Shown one piece after another: positions 1 through 12,009 of a stretch of 39,423 nucleotides of DNA. Position 1 is the first letter of the stretch, and each line of letters opens with the position of its first letter. Both the position numbers and the translations under genes were made by a program. The notes below the pieces were generated by a model that saw only the letters and a program-made list of their open reading frames with translations, searched no databases and was not told the origin of the DNA. This DNA is from Porphyromonadaceae bacterium (GTDB lineage: Bacteria > Bacteroidota > Bacteroidia > Bacteroidales > UBA12481): assembly GCA_007280905.1 (NCBI GenBank), contig QYQM01000100.1:1-39423 (forward strand). The letters are read 5' to 3'.

Positions 1-3000
1 ATTCTGATTCTTGACGGTGCTATGGGAACTATGATTCAGAAGCTTCGGCTGACTGAATCCGATTATCGTGGTAGTGATATGGTAAACCATCCCTTGCCAT
101 TAAAAGGGAACCACGATCTGTTGAATTTGTCAAAACCGGATGTGATTTTTGATATCCACCAGCAGTATATCGAGGCAGGTGCGCGGGTTATTGAAACTAA
201 CACCTTTAACGCCAATTCGATATCACAATCTGATTATCATACAGGACACCTTGTTTATAAGATTAACCTGGAAGCTGCAAAAATTGCCCGCCGGGCTGCC
301 GGGAACAATGTTTTTGTTTTGGGGTCCATAGGGCCCACAAACCGGACCGCTTCCATGTCGCCCGATGTGGATGATCCGGGATACCGGAATATAACTTTCG
401 ACCAGCTGGCTGAAGCCTACCAGCAGCAGGCAGCCGCATTGCTTGATGGCGGGGTTGACGGATTTCTCATCGAAACGATTTTCGATACACTGAATGCAAA
501 AGCGGCAATATTTGGATTGCAGGAGGAGTTCGTGGCTCGCGGTCAGGAGTGGCCTATTGTTATTTCGGTAACCATCACCGATGCGAGCGGCCGAACCTTA
601 TCAGGCCAAACCCTGGAAGCTTTTTTCTACTCGATTCTTCATGCCAATCCACTCGTGATCGGAATTAATTGTGCATTAGGGGCTAAGGAGCTTCTTCCAT
701 ATCTTCGTGAATTAAAGCGCCTGACGTATGGGAGGGCCTTAGAGCCCTCCCATACCATATTTACATCTGCCTATCCAAACGCAGGACTTCCCAATGAACT
801 TGGCGATTATACCCAATCCGCACTGGAGATGGCTGAATGGATCAGAATTTTTCTGGATGAGGGCCTGGTAAATCTGGTTGGAGGATGCTGCGGCACCACA
901 CCGGACCACATAAAAGCCATTGCCAATCTTGTCCGGAATATCAATTTATCCCCTGGTTCCGATCGTGAGGGAGGTCGTACGGGAGGGCCTCAGAGCCCTC
1001 CCGCTTTGAGCCCTCCCAAATTAAATAATACCGTCCTCACCGGCCTCGAACCCCTCATCATCCGTCCCGAATCGAATTTCATCAATATCGGTGAGCGGAC
1101 AAATGTTGCTGGTTCAAAGCAATTTGCCCGTTTGATTCGTGAGGGAAAATTTGAGGAAGCCCTTACGGTTGCCAGGGAACAAATACAAGGCGGAGCCATG
1201 GTAATTGATGTATGTATGGACGATCCGCTTCTCGATGCATCTGAAGCTATCGGCCGTTTCCTCCGCATGGTTGCTACGGACCCTGATATTGCACGCGTTC
1301 CGATCATGATAGATTCATCCCGCTTCTCCGCGATCCAGGAAGGATTAAAGAATACTCAGGGCAAATCAGTAGTTAATTCCATCAGCCTGAAAGCCGGGGA
1401 ATCGGTTTTTCTCGAGCAGGCCAGGTATTTGCGTCGCTTCGGTGCTGCCGTTATCGTCATGCTGTTCGATGAACTGGGTCAGGCAGATACTTATGAAAGA
1501 AAAATCGGAATTGCCCGCCGCTCCTACGACTTGCTGGTTAACAAGGTGTATTTCCCGCCCGAAGATATTATTATTGATCCCAACGTTCTGGCGCTGGCAA
1601 CCGGGATGGAAGAGCATAACCGATATGGTTTAGCGTATATCGAGGCAACCAGGTGGATCAAACAGAACCTTCCCGGGGTGAAAGTTTCGGGCGGAGTGAG
1701 CAATCTGTCATTTGCTTTCCGCGGCCGCGAAAATATCCGGCAGGCTATGCATGCCGTGTTCCTGTACCACGCTATTCGAGCGGGTATGGATGTGGGCATA
1801 GTAAATCCCTCCATGCTGCAGGTTTATGACGAGGTAGATCCTGGTCTACTGAAACTGGCTGAGGATGTGGTTCTTAATCGCAGAAAAGATGCAACGGACC
1901 GGTTATTGGCGTATGCGGAGAAGACCGGGGACCAGGATAAAAAAAGTATTGGGCAGCCTGACGATTGGAGATCGGTGGGTGTCAAAGATCGGCTGATCCA
2001 TTCGATGGTTGCCGGCATTGCTGATTTCATTGAGGCTGATGTTGAAGAAGCCCGGCAGTTATTTCAATATGCTCTCGAAGTAATTGAACAACCACTGATG
2101 GATGGCATGGGAGTGGTTGGGGATCGGTTTGGCTCAGGAAAGATGTTTCTTCCCCAGGTGATTAAAAGTGCCAGGGTTATGAAAAAGGCTGTTGCTTATC
2201 TGACTCCTTTTATTGAAGCCGAGAAGCTTTCCGGTGCAAGCACCAGCAATGCCGGCAAAGTTGTCCTCGCTACGGTGAAAGGTGATGTCCATGATATCGG
2301 TAAAAATATTGTGGGTGTAATCTTACAATGCAATAATTATGAGGTAATTGATCTTGGTGTTATGGTACCGGCCGAGAAAATTATTGACACAGCTATCCGT
2401 GAGAAAGCTACTATAATCGGTCTCAGTGGATTGATTACCCCATCGCTTGAGGAAATGGCTTACGTGGCCGGCGAAATGCAGAAAGCCGGACTCAATCTGC
2501 CGCTACTGATCGGCGGTGCTACAACTTCTGAATTACATACAGCACTCCGGATCGATCCTTTTTATGAAGGGCCGGTAGTCCATGTGAGGGACGCATCAAG
2601 AGTGGTGGGTGTTACCAGCCTTCTGCTTTCTGCCGATAAATCTGTAGCCCGGAAACTTGAAATCAAATCGGCCTATCAAAAAATCCGTAACGATTATGCC
2701 AATCGGGATAAGACTGCGGGTTATATTTCTCTGATTCAGGCCAGAGAGAATTCTTTAAAGATCGACTGGGATAGTGGAGCCGGAATCTCTAAGCCGGATC
2801 ATTTAGGCCTAGTGAAGTTTTTTGATTTTCCTCTGGAAAAACTCATCCCTTACATTGATTGGTCGTTTTTCTTATATACATGGGATATTCGGGGACGGTA
2901 CCCGGCAATTCTGGAGGACCCGTTAAAAGGGGCAGAAGCAAAGAGCCTGATAGCAGATGCAGAAGAAATGCTGCTGGAAATAATTGCTAACAAGTGGTTG

Positions 3001-3702
3001 AAAGCGAATGGAATAGCAGGCATTTTCCCAGCTAAGTCGGATCATGAGGATATTGTAGTTTATGATCCTGAGGATCCTTCAAAAGTATTAGAGAGATTTT
3101 ATTTTCTGCGCAATCAGGAACAAAAGGAACCAGGAGTGCCGAATCTTTGTTTATCCGATTTTATTGCACCTGATGAAGTTGGTGTCATGGATTATATAGG
3201 GTTATTTGCTGCAACAGCAGGTATCGGATCCGATGAAAAAAGCAGGGAATTCGCCGATCAGAATGATGATTACCGGTCACTGATGTTAAAGGTGCTGGCT
3301 GATCGGCTGGCCGAAGCTTTTGCTGAATGGTTGCATAAAGAAGTACGTAAAGAGATCTGGGGCTATGTTCCCGGAGAAAATCTGGATATTGAGGAATTGC
3401 TGAAAGAGGCTTACCGGGGAATCCGGCCGGCTATCGGTTATCCCAGCTGCCCGGATCATGAAGACAAACTGACACTTTTCAGGATCCTTGATCCCGAAAA
3501 ACAAACCGCTATTGAACTGACCGAAACCCTTGCCATGTATCCCGGTGCTTCGGTGGCAGGGCTCTATTTCGTACATCCCGAATCCAGATATTTTCAGGTT
3601 GGGCGTATCGGCGAGGACCAGATCAAAGATTATGCACGGCGCAGGGGAATATCCATACAACATGCTGAAAAACAACTGGCAACACACTTGAATTATCGAT
3701 GA
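1..3702 (+). CDS. metH: Cobalamin-dependent methionine synthase (5' truncated by window edge)
   Basis: This enzyme transfers a methyl group from 5-methyltetrahydrofolate to homocysteine through cobalamin in the cytoplasm. The frame is open from base 1 ([11 protein letters not shown]), so the true start is upstream of the window. All four modules are visible in order: a homocysteine/zinc domain with the GINCALG cysteine (about 661-681) and the GGCC pair (880-891); a pterin-binding domain starting near FINIGERTN (about 1078); a B12 domain with GDVHDIGKN, whose axial His codon is 2290-2292; and the reactivation domain with [12 protein letters not shown] (about 3424-3459). Two short segments look inserted: TYGRALEPS before the [10 protein letters not shown] strand, and a Pro/Gly-rich stretch in the linker to the pterin domain. 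Both are encoded by copies of one palindromic DNA element. The stop codon overlaps the metF start (ATGA), so the two are translationally coupled. Identity is certain; only the start is missing. Confidence 0.97.
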   Translation: MLILDGAMGTMIQKLRLTESDYRGSDMVNHPLPLKGNHDLLNLSKPDVIFDIHQQYIEAGARVIETNTFNANSISQSDYHTGHLVYKINLEAAKIARRAAGNNVFVLGSIGPTNRTASMSPDVDDPGYRNITFDQLAEAYQQQAAALLDGGVDGFLIETIFDTLNAKAAIFGLQEEFVARGQEWPIVISVTITDASGRTLSGQTLEAFFYSILHANPLVIGINCALGAKELLPYLRELKRLTYGRALEPSHTIFTSAYPNAGLPNELGDYTQSALEMAEWIRIFLDEGLVNLVGGCCGTTPDHIKAIANLVRNINLSPGSDREGGRTGGPQSPPALSPPKLNNTVLTGLEPLIIRPESNFINIGERTNVAGSKQFARLIREGKFEEALTVAREQIQGGAMVIDVCMDDPLLDASEAIGRFLRMVATDPDIARVPIMIDSSRFSAIQEGLKNTQGKSVVNSISLKAGESVFLEQARYLRRFGAAVIVMLFDELGQADTYERKIGIARRSYDLLVNKVYFPPEDIIIDPNVLALATGMEEHNRYGLAYIEATRWIKQNLPGVKVSGGVSNLSFAFRGRENIRQAMHAVFLYHAIRAGMDVGIVNPSMLQVYDEVDPGLLKLAEDVVLNRRKDATDRLLAYAEKTGDQDKKSIGQPDDWRSVGVKDRLIHSMVAGIADFIEADVEEARQLFQYALEVIEQPLMDGMGVVGDRFGSGKMFLPQVIKSARVMKKAVAYLTPFIEAEKLSGASTSNAGKVVLATVKGDVHDIGKNIVGVILQCNNYEVIDLGVMVPAEKIIDTAIREKATIIGLSGLITPSLEEMAYVAGEMQKAGLNLPLLIGGATTSELHTALRIDPFYEGPVVHVRDASRVVGVTSLLLSADKSVARKLEIKSAYQKIRNDYANRDKTAGYISLIQARENSLKIDWDSGAGISKPDHLGLVKFFDFPLEKLIPYIDWSFFLYTWDIRGRYPAILEDPLKGAEAKSLIADAEEMLLEIIANKWLKANGIAGIFPAKSDHEDIVVYDPEDPSKVLERFYFLRNQEQKEPGVPNLCLSDFIAPDEVGVMDYIGLFAATAGIGSDEKSREFADQNDDYRSLMLKVLADRLAEAFAEWLHKEVRKEIWGYVPGENLDIEELLKEAYRGIRPAIGYPSCPDHEDKLTLFRILDPEKQTAIELTETLAMYPGASVAGLYFVHPESRYFQVGRIGEDQIKDYARRRGISIQHAEKQLATHLNYR
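726..755. repeat. Palindromic element copy 1 inside metH
   Basis: The arms 726-737 (GTATGGGAGGGC) and 744-755 are perfect 12-bp reverse complements around a 6-nt loop (CTTAGA). The 22-nt core at 730-751 is repeated with one difference at 981-1002. In metH it is read as YGRALEPSH and falls between two conserved segments of the homocysteine-binding barrel, where MetH proteins normally have only a few residues. This suggests an in-frame insertion of about 27-30 nt. Confidence 0.8.
980..1017. repeat. Palindromic element copy 2 inside metH, with an extra half-site
   Basis: The arms 980-988 and 995-1003 form a perfect 9-bp inverted repeat around CTCAGA. The 8-nt arms GGGAGGGC and GCCCTCCC match copy 1 exactly. 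A further GAGCCCTCCC half-site follows at 1008-1017. Here the core is read one base out of phase relative to copy 1, giving [13 protein letters not shown] in the flexible linker between the homocysteine and pterin domains. The frame difference shows that the repeat is conserved as nucleic acid and not as peptide. Confidence 0.8.
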
Positions 3703-4652
3703 AAGTCACAGAACATATCGAAAAACTGACCGGGCCGAAGTTTTCTTTGGAGATACTACCGCCTACAAAGGGATCGAGTATCCAAACTATTTACGATGCT
3801 CTTGATCCATTGATGGAATTTAAACCGCCATACATCAATATCACCTATCATCAGGCTGAAGTAGAACTCAAACAGCGTCCGGATGGATTGCTCGAACCCC
3901 GCGTGGTTCGCAAAAGGCCCGGAACGGTGGCCATTTCAGCTGCCATACAGAACCGGTACCGGGTGGATGTGGTTCCGCATCTGATCTGCGGGGGATTTTC
4001 GAAGGAAGAAACCGAAGATGCTTTGATTGATTTGCATTATCTGGGCATACATAATGTTCTGATAGTCAGAGGTGATGCTAACCAATTGACCGGCCGGTTC
4101 GTACCTTCCCGGAACGGTCATGAGCATGCTCTGGACCTTCTAAAACAGGTGGTTGACCTGAGGAACGGAAAGTACCTCGAGGATGATCTGGAAAACCCTG
4201 AACCATTGAATTTTTCGCTGGGTGTGGCTGCTTATCCCGAAAAACACCTGGAAGCTCCGAATTTCGAGAGCGATCTCTTTTATCTGAAAGCAAAGGTTGA
4301 TGCCGGCGCTGAATATATTGTCACGCAAATGTTTTTCGATAACCGCAAATTTTTCAGTTTCGTAGAGGCCTGCCGCAATGCGGGTATAACCGTTCCAATT
4401 ATCCCGGGGATTAAACCAGTTTCGATAAAAAGACATATTAATATATTGCCCCAGACATTTAAAGTAGATATCCCGCAGGAGCTTTCACGTGAAATGGAGA
4501 AATGTAAAAACAATGATGAGGTGAGGCAGGTGGGTATCGAATGGGCCATTCAGCAATCTAAAGAGTTGATTGATTCTGGGGTTCCGATAATCCATTTCTT
4601 TACCATGGGGAGGGCTGATAATATCCGAAAAATTGCCGAGGGGATATTGTAA
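3699..4652 (+). CDS. metF: Methylenetetrahydrofolate reductase
   Basis: This flavoenzyme reduces 5,10-methylene-THF to 5-methyl-THF, the methyl donor used by MetH. The 317-residue length is normal for bacterial MetF. Family motifs seen are FSLEILPP near the N-terminus (the FxFEFFPP strand), [10 protein letters not shown] in the middle (NILALRGD-like FAD/folate region), and [10 protein letters not shown] followed by [10 protein letters not shown] in the second half of the barrel. The ATG overlaps the metH stop by 4 nt, so the two enzymes that act in sequence are made from one message. A long imperfect hairpin followed by seven T residues lies immediately downstream and probably ends the transcript. 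Confidence 0.96.
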   Translation: MKVTEHIEKLTGPKFSLEILPPTKGSSIQTIYDALDPLMEFKPPYINITYHQAEVELKQRPDGLLEPRVVRKRPGTVAISAAIQNRYRVDVVPHLICGGFSKEETEDALIDLHYLGIHNVLIVRGDANQLTGRFVPSRNGHEHALDLLKQVVDLRNGKYLEDDLENPEPLNFSLGVAAYPEKHLEAPNFESDLFYLKAKVDAGAEYIVTQMFFDNRKFFSFVEACRNAGITVPIIPGIKPVSIKRHINILPQTFKVDIPQELSREMEKCKNNDEVRQVGIEWAIQQSKELIDSGVPIIHFFTMGRADNIRKIAEGIL

Positions 4653-4660
4653 ATATTCAC

Positions 4661-4755
4661 CACAGAGTCACAGAAAACACAGAGTTTCACGGAGATTTGA
4701 TTTAAGTAATCATCTCTGTGTTTCTCTATGTTCTCTGTGACTCCGTGCTTTTTTT
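4661..4755 (+). repeat. Long imperfect inverted repeat (CACAGAG type) that may terminate metHF
   Basis: A left arm at 4661-4696 and a right arm at 4712-4747 match in 29 of 36 positions as reverse complements, around a 15-nt AT-rich loop. The arms consist of short units such as CACAGAG and TCACAGA. A run of seven T residues follows at 4749-4755, so the hairpin could act as an intrinsic terminator for metH-metF. The shape, two related arms with an internally repetitive sequence, is that of a dispersed intergenic palindrome. No second copy is present in this window. Confidence 0.75.
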
Positions 4756-4793
4756 ATTTAAATTGCCGGTGTTTTCGGTACTTTTATGCCACT

Positions 4794-5531
4794 ATGGAAG
4801 TAGATCTGTTTATGCCCTGTTTTGTTGATCAGCTGTTTCCTGATACAGGCTGGAATGTTCATCGTGTACTGGAAAATGTGGGATGCAGTGTTCTGTATAA
4901 TCCTGAACAAACCTGCTGCGGTCAGGCTGCTTATAATGCCGGCCATTGGGACATTGCACAGGATCTGGCCAATAAATTTATTGATGATTTCAGCGGTTCC
5001 AGGCCAATAGTCTGCCCTTCGGCTTCCTGTGCCGGATATGTTAAGAATTATTATGCCGGCCTCCTTAAAGGCACCATATATTTGAATCAATACAACAGGC
5101 TTCGGACACAAGTATATGAATTTACCGATTTTTTGGTGAATGTTCTGCAGGTAAGAGATGTTGGAGCCCGGTTCAGGGCAAAAGTGACCTTCCATGATTC
5201 CTGTGCTGCGCTCAGGGAATATGGTATCAAAAGCGAACCGCGTGCTTTGCTTGAAAAAGTCAGGGGTCTTGAACTTCTGGAAATGCCGGATACCGACACT
5301 TGTTGCGGTTTTGGCGGAACTTTCTCGATAAAACATGAGCCTATCTCTACTGCTATGGCCCAGCAGAAAGTTGAAAATGCCTTATCAACCGGAGCGGAAT
5401 ATATCGTTTCGACAGAAATGTCGTGTCTGATGCATTTGGATTCTTATATCCGAAAACATCATCTGGGTATACGCTGTATGCATATTGCGGATATACTCGC
5501 AACCTCTGATCAGGGAGTGTTGTTTCACTAA
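4794..5531 (+). CDS. LutA/YkgE-like (Fe-S)-binding protein with two CCG domains
   Basis: This 245-residue protein has two cysteine-rich CCG domains, as in the LutA/YkgE subunit of L-lactate utilisation complexes and in HdrB. In the first half, MPCFVDQ, QTCCGQAAYN and CPSASCAGY supply the CxnCCGxnCxxC set. In the second half HDSCAALREYG, TDTCCGFGG and STEMSCLMH do so. I chose ATG 4794 (MEVDLFMPC) because LutA proteins begin close to the first motif. A longer frame starting at 4728 would encode part of the upstream inverted repeat. Its usual partners LutB and LutC are not adjacent: the next gene is a beta-galactosidase. The redox role is therefore inferred from family, and lactate specificity is uncertain. 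Confidence 0.85.
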   Translation: MEVDLFMPCFVDQLFPDTGWNVHRVLENVGCSVLYNPEQTCCGQAAYNAGHWDIAQDLANKFIDDFSGSRPIVCPSASCAGYVKNYYAGLLKGTIYLNQYNRLRTQVYEFTDFLVNVLQVRDVGARFRAKVTFHDSCAALREYGIKSEPRALLEKVRGLELLEMPDTDTCCGFGGTFSIKHEPISTAMAQQKVENALSTGAEYIVSTEMSCLMHLDSYIRKHHLGIRCMHIADILATSDQGVLFH

Positions 5532-5638
5532 TACCAAATGACAAAAAACAAAAATCAAATATGAAAAACAAAGGCCTATTGATAACCGCCGCAATCCTTA
5601 CGAAGATTGTAGGACTCTCTCCAGTCAACAACAAGTAA

Positions 5639-8893
<3,255 letters not shown>

Positions 8894-9343
8894 TTATATA
8901 ATTGCCAGATTCTTAATTATATAGTCAAAAAACGCAGATTGAATCTGAGGGTAAGTCAGTCGGTCTGGAATACCGGTAAATAATTCGATTTCACCGATTT
9001 CGAAACTGGGTAAAGGTCCCAATTCAAGAATTTTAGCGATAAAAATCATCCCAAAAACCTTCTTCTCATTTAAAATCCCTTCGTAGGAGACAATCGGATC
9101 GAGGCTGAATTCCAGAGCACCCGTTTCTTCATACAATTCGCGACGAGCTGCTTCCTGGGGAGTCTCCCCGGATTCCAAATGTCCTGCCGGAAGCTCCCAG
9201 GTATCCCTCTCTTTATGCTTAACCCACAACCATTGACCCCGGTATCGGCTCACGATGATCGAGAATGTATAGGGAACAGGTTCATTAACTGAAGGATCAA
9301 AGAACCGGATCGCAGGGGTTATGGGTTGAACTGACGATGCCAT
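8894..9343 (-). CDS. NUDIX hydrolase
   Basis: This 149-residue cytoplasmic protein hydrolyses a nucleoside diphosphate linked to another group. The full Nudix box GX5EX7REUXEEXGU is present: Gly54, Glu60, Arg68-Glu69, Glu72-Glu73, Gly75. The substrate cannot be told from sequence. The text around it (WVKHKERDTWELPAGH) resembles 8-oxo-dGTP/MutT-like and ADP-ribose-type members equally. The start overlaps the end of the HD-domain gene by 25 nt, so the two are co-translated. Its stop codon is immediately adjacent to that of the convergent beta-galactosidase, with no spacer. Confidence 0.9.
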   Translation of the reverse strand: MASSVQPITPAIRFFDPSVNEPVPYTFSIIVSRYRGQWLWVKHKERDTWELPAGHLESGETPQEAARRELYEETGALEFSLDPIVSYEGILNEKKVFGMIFIAKILELGPLPSFEIGEIELFTGIPDRLTYPQIQSAFFDYIIKNLAII

Positions 9344-9864
9344 TCTTTAAATATTTCTGACTTATCCTCTCCAAATTTGCTTATTCCTTCCAGAACTTCC
9401 TCAAATGGCCTTTCTTCCTCGAGGTTCATCGGATCTTTAAAGAAGAATTTGTCGCAATAGGTTATTAATTTCTCTGCCAAACTGATAGGTTCCATGGGTC
9501 TTCGGGGTAAAAGCCCATCAATTCGGTCAATATCCAATAAGGTAAGGCCCGTTCCGGTATGCCTTTCGCAAACAAGTGCATGCTTGGGCAATCCTTCGGC
9601 CAACAGCAGGTTATGCCCCTTAAAGCCGTGACAGATATAAGGAAGATCGCCGAAGCAACCAATTTCCGGGGCTGAGGTGTAAAAAATTCCTATGTCGTGG
9701 AGCATCGAAGCTTCCCGGATAAATTCAATATCTGGTCCGGTGAGATTCAATTGCTTGGCCTTTTCGATAGCCTTTCGGGCAACTGCCTGGCTATGAAGCA
9801 ATAATATACGAAAGGAAAGACTTTCGGGTTGGTAGTATTTGGTGATTATCCTGACCGGATCCAT
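9319..9864 (-). CDS. HD-domain protein (HDIG-type phosphohydrolase)
   Basis: This is a 181-residue HD-superfamily protein with likely metal ligands His24 (LLLHSQAVA), His56-Asp57 (SMLHDIGIF), a later histidine in HGFKGHN (79/84) and His102 in CERHTGTG. Such small HD proteins usually cleave phosphoester bonds in nucleotides, but the substrate here is unknown. It starts 5 nt after the DUF2807 gene and overlaps the NUDIX gene. Pairing with a NUDIX enzyme suggests a role in cleaning up or salvaging nucleotides, which is inference only. Confidence 0.85.
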   Translation of the reverse strand: MDPVRIITKYYQPESLSFRILLLHSQAVARKAIEKAKQLNLTGPDIEFIREASMLHDIGIFYTSAPEIGCFGDLPYICHGFKGHNLLLAEGLPKHALVCERHTGTGLTLLDIDRIDGLLPRRPMEPISLAEKLITYCDKFFFKDPMNLEEERPFEEVLEGISKFGEDKSEIFKEWHRQFNP

Positions 9865-9869
9865 AGTTT

Positions 9870-10589
9870 CTACCGCGCTCTGACGCTTCCACTGCCAGAA
9901 ATGGAGGTATTCACTTTTGGATTGCCTTTGTAATAAACGTTACCGCTACCAGAAATATGGGCATCCAGACGGTTGTCCACAGAAAGTTCCATCCCTCCTG
10001 AACCGGAAACTCTCACATCAGCTTTTCGGGCTGATAAATCGTATGCGTTTATGTTTCCGGATCCGGTGATACTGAAGTCCAGGTAGTCTGCCGATCCTTT
10101 CATGAAAAGGTCGCCGGAACCACTGATATTCACCTTTATATCACCGGCTTCCATATCCAGATCTATTTTTCCTGAACCGGAGATCCGGATCACAAGATCT
10201 TTCTGGTTTGTGAAATGATTGACAAATTCGACATCACTTGATCCAGATATTTTGATCGATCTCAGCGTTTCCAGTGTTATGTAGATTTTTACCGGTTCAC
10301 TCTGCCAAACCGATCGTTTGTTATCAATTTGCCAAACTTCACCATGGACCTCGAGATTCAGGTTGTCAATGATATTCTCCTGACCCAGGATTCTGACTTC
10401 CTGAGCAGATCCCTGAGTAAGAAACACCTTAGCTGAACCCGGAAGTGAAATACCTTTAATTTTGTCAAGGTTAAGCTTCCTCTCAACTATGGGACCCTCA
10501 CCACGGATACCGAATCGTCCATTTTCCCAACAGCCTGATGCACCTATGAAAAGTAAACCGATAGTGACTGAATACAGCAGTGATTTCAT
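9870..10589 (-). CDS. DUF2807 (head GIN domain) putative lipoprotein
   Basis: This 239-residue protein is predicted to be exported: a hydrophobic leader ends in GASGC, so Cys20 may be lipidated. The mature part is a DUF2807 domain, a right-handed beta-helix-like fold typical of Bacteroidota. It is seen as repeated GSG turns (IKISGSSDVEF, IRISGSGKIDL, VNISGSGDLFM, SITGSGNINAY, VSGSGGMELS, ISGSGNVYYKG, ISGSGSVRAR). Its function is unknown; the family is often annotated as adhesin-like or cell-surface. It is the first gene of a three-gene minus-strand set with the HD and NUDIX genes and lies just downstream of a terminator, so it probably has its own promoter. Confidence 0.88.
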   Translation of the reverse strand: MKSLLYSVTIGLLFIGASGCWENGRFGIRGEGPIVERKLNLDKIKGISLPGSAKVFLTQGSAQEVRILGQENIIDNLNLEVHGEVWQIDNKRSVWQSEPVKIYITLETLRSIKISGSSDVEFVNHFTNQKDLVIRISGSGKIDLDMEAGDIKVNISGSGDLFMKGSADYLDFSITGSGNINAYDLSARKADVRVSGSGGMELSVDNRLDAHISGSGNVYYKGNPKVNTSISGSGSVRAR

Positions 10590-10608
10590 GATATTTTAAT
10601 TATATTAT

Positions 10609-10616
10609 CAAAAATA
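10609..10616 (-). promoter_or_regulatory. Possible -7 box for the DUF2807 gene
   Basis: The minus strand reads TATTTTTG, matching the Bacteroidota TAnnTTTG box, 19 nt before the start codon and directly after the upstream terminator. No matching TTG at the -33 spacing was found, so the call is weak. Confidence 0.35.
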
Positions 10617-10620
10617 CAAA

Positions 10621-10648
10621 AAAAATCCCCGTCTGAACGGGGATTTTT
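10621..10648 (-). terminator. Intrinsic terminator after the 448-residue protein gene
   Basis: A perfect 12-bp stem (AAAAATCCCCGT at 10621-10632 and its complement at 10637-10648) has a 4-nt loop. On the minus strand it is followed by a T run extending to about 10617. It lies 13 nt after the stop codon at 10661 and separates this transcript from the DUF2807 gene. Confidence 0.9.
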
Positions 10649-10660
10649 CAAATTATGAGG

Positions 10661-12007
10661 CTATTGATCATGTCTTAACAGCTTGATCTGATCTGCTTCC
10701 CACACACCGAGCGAATGTTTGTAGGTAATTTCCAGAATACCGATACCGGGAGTTTGTGGTGATCGGCTTAATTCGATGCCACCGATAAAATTTGTACTTC
10801 CGTCAACATTTAGTTTGGTGGAATGAAGGTACTTAAATCCCTTCGTGTTCAGCGAAATGATTTGATTTGGAACAGCAATCGGTTTTGGAGATTCAACGAT
10901 ACGGGTGATCCCATCCTGGAAAGTCACCTGGATCTGTGAACCATTTTGGATGCTTATGGCAGAAGGAATTTGCTCATCCGAATTAAAAACGAGGTTGGGT
11001 TCCTTATATTTAAGTGAGAAAAGATATTGTCGTGCCTGGCCTCCTTTTATGTCAAAAGGAACATGGACCCAGGCTTCAGGAATGGCATCGCCATCACAAT
11101 CTTCAAAGGTCAGTAATGGCAAATAGCCAATAGCATTCTCCGGAACAAGTAACAGGCATCTTTGTCCGGTTGCGAATTCCAAAAAGAAAGGAGTTGACAA
11201 AAAACCGATAGCATTCTTCGGTAGGCTAACCAGGTATTTTTGTCCTGTGACGAATTCCAACAACAGAAAAATGTCCGAATAGTTCATTTGGGGAACTTCG
11301 GAAGGATAACCCAGCAGACTGGCGGTCCAGCTCATTTTTCTCGTATTGACCATTGTCTTCTGGAGGATTTCAGTACCGGCTGGGATATTAAATTCTCCAA
11401 CCGCCCATAGGGGGACAGTCGACAACGCAAAAACTATTTCACTGTAGTCGATATAATCCTTATACAGGCAAGCATATCCGCGGTTAACCCAAATGGCTGA
11501 ATGCCTGGCGTTTTTTTCTGTAACAGCTGTACGGCCGTTACTCAAAGGAGGACCCAGAATTTCAGAAATTGCCTTTACAACTGAATCCCGGCTTAATGAA
11601 TCCAGCTTCTGTAATGAATCCAGCTTCTGTATTGCGAGGTTATATTCGCGGCTTACTGTAGGATCACGGGTCTTTCTGTCGGCGATGTCGGCACTGATTA
11701 CCCTTATTTCATGCTCCTTCCTGAATTGAAAACGTGAAATACTATCTTTAACAAAAGTGAATTCCAGCTTACCATGCTCGCCCAGCAGATCAGCCGGATA
11801 CCTCAGACCGGTAAGATAGGTCTGGTTTTTACTTGTGGCGAGAATCTCTTCACCATTCCCCATGGTTTTTACCAGGAACTCATGGTTCCATGATTTCAAA
11901 ATGATGTAAGGATCGAATGGAAAATTCCTGATGTCCTGGGATTTAGCTTCCTGAAAACTAAAGACGAATGTCAGTGTTGTAATGATCAGTAATAATTTCG
12001 ACTTCAT
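10661..12007 (-). CDS. Secreted protein of unknown function with internal duplications
   Basis: I do not recognise this 448-residue protein. It has a clear signal peptide (KSKLLLIITTLTFVFSF, cleavage near AKSQ at 21-24), so it is periplasmic or exported. The C-terminal half is beta-rich; FEDCDGDAIPEAWVHV resembles a calcium-binding or property-value repeat loop but is not diagnostic. Two in-frame tandem duplications are visible. QKLDSL occurs twice at 127-138 from an exact 18-nt repeat. A 26-residue unit (LEFVTGQKYLVSLPKNAIGF) recurs as LEFATGQRCLLLVPENAIGY at 250-301. The gene starts 2 nt after the B3/4-domain gene, so it is probably the last gene of the purB-ABC-B3/4 transcript. A strong terminator follows. 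Confidence 0.8.
   Translation of the reverse strand: MKSKLLLIITTLTFVFSFQEAKSQDIRNFPFDPYIILKSWNHEFLVKTMGNGEEILATSKNQTYLTGLRYPADLLGEHGKLEFTFVKDSISRFQFRKEHEIRVISADIADRKTRDPTVSREYNLAIQKLDSLQKLDSLSRDSVVKAISEILGPPLSNGRTAVTEKNARHSAIWVNRGYACLYKDYIDYSEIVFALSTVPLWAVGEFNIPAGTEILQKTMVNTRKMSWTASLLGYPSEVPQMNYSDIFLLLEFVTGQKYLVSLPKNAIGFLSTPFFLEFATGQRCLLLVPENAIGYLPLLTFEDCDGDAIPEAWVHVPFDIKGGQARQYLFSLKYKEPNLVFNSDEQIPSAISIQNGSQIQVTFQDGITRIVESPKPIAVPNQIISLNTKGFKYLHSTKLNVDGSTNFIGGIELSRSPQTPGIGILEITYKHSLGVWEADQIKLLRHDQ
11105..11260. repeat. 78-nt tandem duplication within the unknown secreted protein
   Basis: Two adjacent 78-nt units (11183-11260 and 11105-11182, reading on the minus strand) encode similar 26-residue segments. 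Both contain LEF-TGQ, a P-x-NAIG-L core and the same spacing. The unit length is exactly 26 codons, so the frame is kept. Divergence between copies shows that the event is not brand new. Confidence 0.8.
11595..11630. repeat. Exact 18-nt tandem repeat in the same gene
   Basis: The unit AATGAATCCAGCTTCTGT occurs twice without a mismatch at 11595-11612 and 11613-11630, encoding QKLDSL twice. Six codons per unit keep the frame. Perfect identity suggests recent slippage. Confidence 0.85.
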
Positions 12008-12009
12008 TT

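Noticed and set aside
4606-4618. GGGAGGGC-like string in metF as a third copy of the metH palindrome
   Set aside because: Only one arm is present, it is not followed by the complementary arm, and it codes for ordinary MetF sequence (TMGRADN).
4728-4793. N-terminal extension of the LutA-like frame
   Set aside because: The extra 22 residues are encoded by the arm of the inverted repeat and precede the point where LutA proteins normally begin.
4758-5336. 192-residue minus-strand frame opposite the LutA-like gene
   Set aside because: The sense strand carries all conserved CCG motifs; the antisense product shows no family features.
5561-5638. A 25-residue open frame (MKNKGLLITAAILTK...) between lutA-like gene and the beta-galactosidase
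   Set aside because: It is very short, lies in AT-rich intergenic DNA, and has no ribosome binding site or known relative; possibly a relic of a signal peptide or chance.
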